From NCBI RefSeq assembly GCF_003987145.1, contig NZ_PIPL01000005.1, forward strand, positions 1 through 5,357: a stretch of DNA of 5,357 nt, in the 5' to 3' direction. Origin of the DNA: Aliidiomarina minuta. GTDB lineage: Bacteria > Pseudomonadota > Gammaproteobacteria > Enterobacterales > Alteromonadaceae. This document shows, piece after piece, positions 1 through 5,357 of this stretch; the stretch's first letter is position 1; the number at the start of each line of letters is the position of its first letter. Made by a program: the position numbers and the translations under genes. A model generated the notes under the pieces. The model worked only from the letters and a program-made list of their open reading frames with translations, ran no database searches and was not told the origin of the DNA.

Positions 1-103
1 GCTCAATTGATGTTGGTGACTACCGAATGAAGCGCCTTCGGGTGTGGAATTCAAATAAAGAACCAACAATTCATACGAGCACTTGTAAGTATCAAAATCT
101 TTA
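1..103 (+). other. Distal part of the 16S rRNA leader (pre-rRNA)
   Basis: This is transcribed leader RNA, removed when 16S is matured. It holds a short hairpin (GCGCC 32-36, TTCG loop 37-40, GGTGT 41-45) closed as a C(UUCG)G tetraloop, with two G-U pairs in the stem. It then holds the 5' strand of the 16S processing stem (67-93). The rrn promoters, the Fis/UP-element region and a clear leader boxA are not visible and must lie upstream of base 1. There is no open frame with a ribosome binding site. The assignment rests on position directly before the 16S 5' end and on pairing with the 16S 3' flank. Confidence 0.8.
67..93 (+). other. 16S processing stem, 5' strand
   Basis: GAGCACT (77-83) is perfectly complementary to AGTGCTC (1669-1675). 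CAAT (67-70) pairs in register with ATTG (1682-1685). Further in, GTAAGTATC (85-93) pairs with GATACGTAC (1647-1655) with one A-G mismatch. The stem loops out the whole 16S, as the bipartite RNase III substrate does in E. coli, where the 3' flank carries a very similar GTGCTCACACAGATTG segment. The pairing is seen in the sequence. Cleavage by RNase III is inferred from the family, and exact cut sites cannot be read. Confidence 0.65.
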
Positions 104-251
104 TAATTGAAGAGTTTGATCATGGCTCAGATTGAACGCTGGCGGCAGGCCTAACACATGCAAGTCGAGCGGTAACATATCTAGCTTGCTAGATGATGAC
201 AAGCGGCGGACGGGTGAGTACAACTTGGGGATCTGCCTGATGGCGGGGGAC

Positions 252-282
<31 letters not shown>

Positions 283-387
283 ATCTCTACGGAGCAAAGT
301 ATGGGACCTTCGGGCCATACGCCATCAGATGAACCCAAGCGAGATTAGCTAGTTGGTGAGGTAATGGCTCACCAAGGCGACGATCTC

Positions 388-479
<92 letters not shown>

Positions 480-598
480 GGCAACCCTGATCCAGCCATG
501 CCGCGTGTGTGAAGAAGGCCTTCGGGTTGTAAAGCACTTTCAGTGGTGAGGAAGGCGTTGTAGTTAATAGCTGCAACGATTGACGTTAGCCACAGAAG

Positions 599-646
<48 letters not shown>

Positions 647-863
647 GAGCGTTAATCGGAATTACTGGGCGTAAAGCGCACGTAGGCGGCCTGTTAAGCA
701 AGATGTGAAAGCCCAGGGCTCAACCTTGGAATAGCATTTTGAACTGGCAGGCTAGAGTTTTGAAGAGGGTGGTAGAATTTCCAGTGTAGCGGTGAAATGC
801 GTAGATATTGGAAGGAATACCAGTGGCGAAGGCGGCCACCTGGTCAAAAACTGACGCTGAGGA

Positions 864-922
<59 letters not shown>

Positions 923-1017
923 TCAACTAGTTGTTCGTGTCATTATGATGTGAGTAACGCAGCTAACGCACTAAGTTGACCGCCTGGGGAGTACGGCCGC
1001 AAGGTTAAAACTCAAAT

Positions 1018-1067
<50 letters not shown>

Positions 1068-1144
1068 CAACGCGAAGAACCTTACCATCCCTTGACATCC
1101 ACGGAAGCTTTCAGAGATGAGAGTGTGCCTTCGGGAACCGTGAG

Positions 1145-1176
<32 letters not shown>

Positions 1177-1177
1177 T

Positions 1178-1218
<41 letters not shown>

Positions 1219-1258
1219 TCCTTAGTTGCCAGCACGTAATGGTGGGAACTCTAGGGAG

Positions 1259-1311
<53 letters not shown>

Positions 1312-1469
1312 CTTACGGGATGGGCTACACACGTGCTACAATGGCGCACACAAAGGGCAGCAAGTACGCGAGTGCAAGCGAATCTCAAAAAGTGCGTCGT
1401 AGTCCGGATCGGAGTCTGCAACTCGACTCCGTGAAGTCGGAATCGCTAGTAATCGTGGATCAGAATGCC

Positions 1470-1523
<54 letters not shown>

Positions 1524-1591
1524 GGCTGCACCAGAAGTAGATAGCTTAACCCTCGGGAGAGCGTTTACCACGGTGTGGTTCATGACTGGGG

Positions 1592-1643
<52 letters not shown>

Positions 1644-1646
1644 AAC

Positions 1647-1685
1647 GATACGTACGAAGATTAATGTGAGTGCTCACACAGATTG
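1647..1685 (+). other. 16S processing stem, 3' strand
   Basis: This is the partner of the leader strand at 67-93: GATACGTAC (1647-1655), AGTGCTC (1669-1675) and ATTG (1682-1685). The TGAGTGCTCACACAGATTG block closely resembles the segment after 16S in E. coli, so it is probably conserved for RNase III cleavage. AAGATT (1657-1662) could instead pair with AATCTT (96-101), an alternative inner register that is not compatible with the 85-93 pairing. Confidence 0.65.
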
Positions 1686-1688
1686 AAT

Positions 1689-1703
1689 GGCTTTGATAAT
1701 TGG
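1689..1703 (+). promoter_or_regulatory. Possible spacer boxA-like antitermination element
   Basis: GGCTTTGATAATTGG partly resembles the rrn boxA and its 3' extension (TGCTCTTTAACAATTT), where NusB/NusE load to protect rRNA transcription from Rho. In many gammaproteobacteria a boxA recurs in the 16S-23S spacer. The match is poor in the core, with G-T-T where boxA has C-T-T-T-A, so this is a candidate only. Confidence 0.2.
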
Positions 1704-1732
1704 TAAATAAACGTGGATGTGTTTCACGGTAG

Positions 1733-1749
1733 GTCAGGCTTTGCCTGAC
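1733..1749 (+). repeat. Spacer palindrome, copy 1
   Basis: GTCAGGC (1733-1739), loop TTT, GCCTGAC (1743-1749) form a perfect 7-bp stem. It is the same element as copies 2 and 3, but the second pair is T-A instead of G-C, a compensated change that keeps the stem. A TAG triplet (1730-1732) precedes it, as in copy 2. The sequence after it is TTTCTTG, so a terminator reading is tempting but is rejected because the tRNAs and 23S lie downstream. Confidence 0.8.
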
Positions 1750-1793
1750 TTTCTTGTATCTATAAGGTGCAAAACACATTCAATACGGATACT

Positions 1794-1870
<77 letters not shown>

Positions 1871-1879
1871 TTTCTTCGC

Positions 1880-1960
1880 GATGGCTGCGTTGGAAACCTC
1901 GTCGTGTATTACAATACACGTCCTCGGCTTCCGCCTTGCCCTCCCTCGAAACCGAGGACG
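1880..1960 (+). repeat. Imperfect palindromic repeat-like element
   Basis: The core is a perfect inverted repeat CGTGTATT (1903-1910) / AATACACG (1913-1920) with a 2-nt spacer. Outside it, GGAA (1892-1895) matches TTCC (1929-1932) and GGC (1883-1885) matches GCC (1938-1940), so the palindrome is interrupted but extended. A second perfect 9-bp stem, CGTCCTCGG (1919-1927) with CCGAGGACG (1952-1960), shares bases 1919-1920 with the first, so the two full stems exclude each other. The layout resembles short dispersed intergenic repeats of gammaproteobacteria. I cannot confirm family membership without a genome search. Confidence 0.55.
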
Positions 1961-1987
1961 CAGAGAAAAAGCTGATGCAGGAAAGAA

Positions 1988-2011
1988 CGTAGGGCAGGCT
2001 CTGCCTGCCGT
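1988..2011 (+). repeat. Spacer palindrome, copy 2
   Basis: GGCAGGC (1993-1999), loop TCT, GCCTGCC (2003-2009), preceded by CGTAG and followed by GT. Over these 24 bases it matches the reverse complement of copy 3 (5192 down to 5169) except for two loop bases. Near-identity across both arms and flanks, in a different spacer and opposite orientation, points to a dispersed repeat and not to chance. Confidence 0.85.
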
Positions 2012-2054
2012 TAAATCTTCCGGTTCAGCAAGACTATCAGGATACGGTGATATA

Positions 2055-2071
2055 CCGTTTCTTCGAAACGG
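2055..2071 (+). other. Hairpin overlapping the 5' end of tRNA-Ala
   Basis: CCGTTTC (2055-2061) pairs perfectly with GAAACGG (2065-2071) around TTC. The last two bases are the first two nucleotides of tRNA-Ala, so in the precursor the hairpin would compete with the acceptor stem at the RNase P site (2069/2070). An overlapping alternative is ACGGT (2044-2048) / ACCGT (2054-2058). The pairing is seen; any effect on processing is inference. Confidence 0.5.
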
Positions 2072-2145
2072 GGCCATAGCTCAGCTGGGAGAGCGCCTGC
2101 CTTGCACGCAGGAGGTCAGCGGTTCGATCCCGCTTGGCTCCACCA
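2070..2145 (+). tRNA. alaT: tRNA-Ala, anticodon UGC
   Basis: A 76-nt cloverleaf with CCA encoded. It reads GCN alanine codons, the U34 (usually modified) giving broad wobble. The acceptor stem GGGGCCA (2070-2076) pairs with TGGCTCC (2135-2141) with one G-T pair; the G3-T70 pair is the alanyl-tRNA synthetase identity element, which confirms the charging identity. The D stem is GCTC/GAGC. The anticodon stem CCTGC/GCAGG (2096-2100, 2108-2112) encloses CTTGCAC, with TGC at 2103-2105. The T stem AGCGG/CCGCT encloses TTCGATC. It is the second spacer tRNA, 34 nt before 23S. The gene symbol follows E. coli usage and is nominal. Confidence 0.98.
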
Positions 2146-2178
2146 TTTCCTGATTCAGCAAACCTTTTTGGGTTGTAT
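2146..2178 (+). other. tRNA-Ala to 23S spacer with 23S processing stem, 5' strand
   Basis: This short spacer mostly serves as the 5' strand of the stem that closes 23S. Bases 2160-2185, reaching into the mature 5' end, pair with 5081-5107. The only irregularity is a single bulged A at 5095, so the stem is about 26 bp. Such a long helix is the classic RNase III substrate in E. coli; cleavage here is inferred. Confidence 0.85.
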
Positions 2179-3150
2179 GGTTAAGTGATTAAGCGTACAC
2201 GGTGGATGCCTAGGCAGTTGGAGGCGATGAAGGACGTACTAACTTGCGATAAGCCATGATGAGCCAGTAAGAGGCAGTTGAGTCATGGATTTCCGAATGG
2301 GGAAACCCAGTGCATTTATGCACTATCGTTAACTGAATACATAGGTTAACGAGGCAAACCCGGGGAACTGAAACATCTAAGTACCCGGAGGAACAGAAAT
2401 CAATTGAGATCCCCTTAGTAGCGGCGAGCGAACGGGGGCCAGCCATCAAGTTTTAGCATCGGTGTTAGTGGAAGGCTCTGGAAAGTGCCGCGATACCGGG
2501 TGATAGCCCCGTACACGAAAGCACTGGTGTGGAACTAAGCTTGAGATAAGTAGGTCGGGACACGTGTTATCCTGACTGAAGATGGGGGGACCATCCTCCA
2601 AGGCTAAATACTCCCAACTGACCGATAGTGAACCAGTACCGTGAGGGAAAGGCGAAAAGAACCCCTGTGAGGGGAGTGAAATAGAACCTGAAACCGTGTA
2701 CGTACAAGCAGTAGGAGCACCTTCGTGGTGTGACTGCGTACCTTTTGTATAATGGGTCAGCGACTTACATTTTGTAGCAAGGTTAACCGAATAGGGTAGC
2801 CGTAGGGAAACCGAGTCTTAACTGGGCGCTTAGTTGCAAGGTGTAGACCCGAAACCGGGCGATCTATCCATGGGCAGGTTGAAGATTGAGTAACATCAAT
2901 TGGAGGACCGAACTCACTAATGTTGAAAAATTAGGAGATGACCTGTGGCTAGGAGTGAAAGGCTAATCAAGCCCGGAGATAGCTGGTTCTCCCCGAAATC
3001 TATTTAGGTAGAGCCTCGGATGAATACCACTGGGGGTAGAGCACTGTTTCGGCTAGGGGGTCATCCCGACTTACCAACCCGATGCAAACTCCGAATACCA
3101 GTGAGTACTATCCGGGAGACACACGGCGGGTGCTAACGTTCGTCGTGGAG

Positions 3151-3183
<33 letters not shown>

Positions 3184-3229
3184 GAAGTCATGGTTAAGTG
3201 GGAAACGATGTGGGAAGGCACAGACAGCT

Positions 3230-3281
<52 letters not shown>

Positions 3282-4070
3282 AGTCGAGTCGGCCTGCGCG
3301 GAAGATGTAACGGGGCTAAACCATGCACCGAAGCTGCGGATTTAATCTTAGGATTAAGTGGTAGGGGAGCGTTGTGTAAGCTGTTGAAGGTGAATCGAGA
3401 GGTTTGCTGGAGGTATCACAAGTGCGAATGCTGACATGAGTAACGATAATGGGGGTGAAAAACCCCCACGCCGGAAGACCAAGGGTTCCTATCCCATGCT
3501 AATCAGGGTAGGGTAAGTCGGCCCCTAAGGCGAGGCGGAAACGCGTAGTCGATGGGAAACGGGTTAATATTCCCGTACTGTAAATGTATTGCGATGGGGT
3601 GACGGAGTAGGCTAGGTAATCGCGGCGTTGGTAGTCCGCGTGAAAGTGAGTAGGTTGGTGGTTTAGGCAAATCCGGACCGCCCTCTTTAGTGAGGAGACT
3701 GAGACACGAGACGAGTCCCCAAGGGGATGAAGTTACTGATGCCATGCTTCCAGGAAAACCCTCTAAGCTTCAGATACATTTGAACCGTACCCGAAACCGA
3801 CACAGGTGGTCAGGTAGAGAATACTAAGGCGCTTGAGAGAACTCGGGTGAAGGAACTAGGCAAAATAGTACCGTAACTTCGGGAGAAGGTACGCCGCTGT
3901 TGGTGATGAGCTTCGCGCTCTGAGCTGATAGCGGTCGCAGCGACCAGGTGGCTGGGACTGTTTATTAAAAACACAGCACTCTGCTAAAACGAAAGTTGAC
4001 GTATAGGGTGTGACACCTGCCCGGTGCCGGAAGGTTAATTGATGGGGTTAGTCTTCGGACGAAGCTCTTG

Positions 4071-4165
<95 letters not shown>

Positions 4166-4243
4166 CATGGCCACGCTGTCTCCACCCGAGACTCAGTGAA
4201 ATTGAAATCGCAGTGAAGATGCTGTGTACCCGCGGCTAGACGG

Positions 4244-4245
4244 AA
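4244..4245 (+). other. 23S A2058/A2059 equivalents, macrolide-binding bases
   Basis: In CGGAAAGACC (4241-4250) the first two adenines correspond to E. coli A2058 and A2059 at the exit-tunnel entrance. Both are the unmutated, macrolide-sensitive bases. Numbering comes from the constant 2186-base offset shared with A2451 (4637) and A2660 (4846). Confidence 0.85.
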
Positions 4246-4426
4246 AGACCCCGTGAACCTTTACTACAGCTTGGCACTGAACATTGAACCTACATGTGTA
4301 GGATAGGTGGGAGGCTTTGAAGCATTGGCGCTAGTTGATGTGGAGCCACCCTTGAAATACCACCCTTGTATGTTTGATGTTCTAACGTTGGCCCCTTATC
4401 GGGGTTGCGGACAGTGCCTGGTGGGT

Positions 4427-4469
<43 letters not shown>

Positions 4470-4590
4470 ACGAAGGTTGGCTAAGTACGGTCGGACATCG
4501 TACGGTTAGTGCAATGGCATAAGCCAGCTTAACTGCGAGACAGACACGTCGAGCAGGTGCGAAAGCAGGTCATAGTGATCCGGTGGTTCT

Positions 4591-4646
<56 letters not shown>

Positions 4647-4675
4647 ACCGCCCAAGAGTTCATATCGACGGCGGT

Positions 4676-4718
<43 letters not shown>

Positions 4719-4720
4719 TC

Positions 4721-4753
<33 letters not shown>

Positions 4754-4830
4754 TGGTACGCGAGCTGGGTTTAGAACGTCGTGAGACAGTTCGGTCCCTA
4801 TCTGCCGTGGGCGTTTGAGAATTGAGAGGG

Positions 4831-4862
<32 letters not shown>

Positions 4863-4922
4863 GAACCGCTGGTGTTCGGGTTGTCATGCCAATGGCACTG
4901 CCCGGTAGCTACGTTCGGAATC

Positions 4923-4953
<31 letters not shown>

Positions 4954-5080
4954 GAGCCTCGAGATGAGTTCTCACTGGAACGTAAGTTCCCTAAAGGGTT
5001 GTTGAAGACTACAACGTTGATAGGCAGGGTGTGGAAGCGCAGTAATGTGTTGAGCTAACCTGTACTAATTGCCCGTGAGG

Positions 5081-5107
5081 CTTAACCATACAACACCAAA
5101 AAGGTTT
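5081..5107 (+). other. 23S processing stem, 3' strand
   Basis: This strand is complementary to 2160-2185 over its whole length, with one bulged A (5095). It begins inside the mature 23S 3' end and runs about 18 nt past it. Together the strands loop out the entire 23S and define the RNase III substrate, after which exonucleases would trim the 3' end to about 5089. Confidence 0.85.
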
Positions 5108-5234
5108 TGTGCCTTTATTGAAGGTGAATTGTAGGTGTTACCGAGATTTTGATGTGAATTACATATGTACGGCAGGCGAAGCCTGCCCTACGGAGCCTAA
5201 GACGCTCCCAGCTTGTTGAAGTTGTAACCCAATT
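5090..5234 (+). other. 23S to 5S internal transcribed spacer
   Basis: This is a 145-nt transcribed spacer. It starts with the tail of the 23S processing stem, then an AT-rich stretch (about 5105-5167, with the small palindrome ACATATGT at 5161-5168). Palindrome copy 3 (5171-5187) and a hairpin GGAGC (5192-5196) / GCTCC (5204-5208) follow. The AT-rich AACCCAATTT just before 5S suits the single-stranded sites RNase E prefers when it releases 5S precursors. No tRNA lies between 23S and 5S. Confidence 0.85.
5169..5192 (-). repeat. Spacer palindrome, copy 3 (inverted)
   Basis: GGCAGGC (5171-5177), loop GAA, GCCTGCC (5181-5187) on the + strand. Read on the - strand it is CGTAG, GGCAGGC, TTC, GCCTGCC, GT, the same as copy 2 apart from two loop bases. 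The asymmetric flanks (CGTAG on one side, GT on the other) give the element a direction and show that this copy is inverted relative to copies 1 and 2. Confidence 0.85.
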
Positions 5235-5354
5235 TGTCTGGCGGCCATAGCGACGTGGAACCACCTGAATCCATTCCGAACTCAGCAGTGAAACATGTCA
5301 GCGCCGATGGTAGTGTGGGGCTTCCCCATGTGAGAGTAGGACACCGCCAGGCAT
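5235..5354 (+). rRNA. rrf: 5S ribosomal RNA, full length
   Basis: This is the small RNA of the central protuberance of the 50S subunit, bound by proteins L5, L18 and L25. It is 120 nt, the same as E. coli. The ends pair as helix I: TGTCTGGCGG (5235-5244) with CCGCCAGGCA (5344-5353), with one U-G pair. Loop sequences CCGAACTCAG, AGTGAAAC and GCGCCGATGGTAGTGTGGGG are the family signature. The window stops three bases after its end, so no downstream tRNA or terminator can be assessed. Confidence 0.98.
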
Positions 5355-5357
5355 CCA

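Larger units (their letters stand above)
1645..1793 (+). other. 16S to tRNA-Ile internal transcribed spacer
   Basis: This 149-nt spacer is removed from the precursor. From 5' to 3' it holds the 3' strand of the 16S processing stem (1647-1685), a weak boxA-like segment (1689-1703) and a nested hairpin region. In that region ATGTGTTT (1717-1724) pairs with AAACACAT (1772-1779). This outer 8-bp stem encloses palindrome copy 1 (1733-1749). A small CGTG/CACG stem (1712-1715 with 1725-1728) would compete with it. No gene is present. Confidence 0.85.
1871..2069 (+). other. tRNA-Ile to tRNA-Ala spacer, unusually long
   Basis: This spacer is 199 nt, against about 40 nt in E. coli rrn operons. It holds an imperfect palindromic element (about 1880-1960), the purine-rich stretch 1961-1987, palindrome copy 2 (1993-2009), and AT-rich sequence with two overlapping small hairpins just before tRNA-Ala (2044-2058 and 2055-2071). 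Open frames cross it on both strands, but none has a ribosome binding site or protein-like composition; they read straight into the tRNAs. The extra length is best explained by insertion of repeat DNA. Confidence 0.85.
2024..2161 (+). repeat. Short direct and inverted repeats flanking tRNA-Ala
   Basis: TTCAGCAA occurs at 2024-2031 and again at 2154-2161 as a direct repeat on either side of tRNA-Ala. Just inside, ATCAGGA (2036-2042) and TCCTGAT (2148-2154) form an inverted repeat that could close a stem around the tRNA. The inverted repeat may help present the tRNA for processing. The direct repeat could be a trace of past duplication or recombination. At 7-8 bases, chance is possible. Confidence 0.4.

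Noticed and set aside
1..20. Leader boxA or promoter -10 element at the left edge
   Set aside because: GCTCAATTGATG resembles boxA only in its first four bases, and no spaced -35/-10 pair is visible in the first 103 bases. The promoters are probably upstream of the window.
1733..1756. Palindrome copy 1 followed by TTTCTTGT as a Rho-independent terminator
   Set aside because: The stem is short and the T-run is broken. Termination here would stop both tRNAs, 23S and 5S, which the operon needs in equal supply. Copies 2 and 3 have no T-run.
1881..2153. Open frame on the + strand ending in GAIAQLGERLPCTQEVSGSIPLGST
   Set aside because: The C-terminal part is tRNA-Ala read as protein, another well-known spurious product. 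The rest is spacer palindrome sequence, and there is no ribosome binding site.

Overview
The window is one ribosomal RNA operon on the + strand, almost complete, in the order 16S rRNA - tRNA-Ile(GAU) - tRNA-Ala(UGC) - 23S rRNA - 5S rRNA. I see no protein-coding gene on either strand. Every open frame lies inside or antisense to an rRNA, a tRNA or a transcribed spacer.

The organism is a gammaproteobacterium. The 16S, 23S and 5S align base by base from memory with the Escherichia coli molecules, at nearly the same lengths (1541, 2911 and 120 nt against 1542, 2904 and 120). The 16S variable loops and the 16S 3' region look like marine Alteromonadales-type bacteria (the broad Shewanella, Psychromonas and Pseudoalteromonas neighbourhood) more than Enterobacterales. 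I cannot name a genus from reading alone.

Layout: 1-103 is the distal end of the 16S leader, including one strand of the 16S processing stem. 104-1644 is 16S. 1645-2178 is the 16S-23S internal transcribed spacer with the two tRNAs. 2179-5089 is 23S. 5090-5234 is the 23S-5S spacer. 5235-5354 is 5S. The P1/P2 promoters, upstream activating sites and terminator are outside the window. All parts would be made as one precursor and separated by RNase III (stems around 16S and 23S), RNase P (tRNA 5' ends) and RNase E plus trimming enzymes (5S, tRNA 3' ends). Both processing stems can be seen in the sequence.

The accessory content is in the spacers. The same short palindrome (7-bp arms, 3-nt loop) occurs three times, once in each of three spacers: 16S-Ile, Ile-Ala and 23S-5S. 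The 23S-5S copy is inverted, and the 16S-Ile copy has a compensated base-pair change. The Ile-Ala spacer is about 199 nt, far longer than the roughly 40 nt typical of E. coli, and holds an imperfect palindromic element that looks inserted. These are the only features here beyond a standard rrn operon. I found no evidence for a new multi-gene system.
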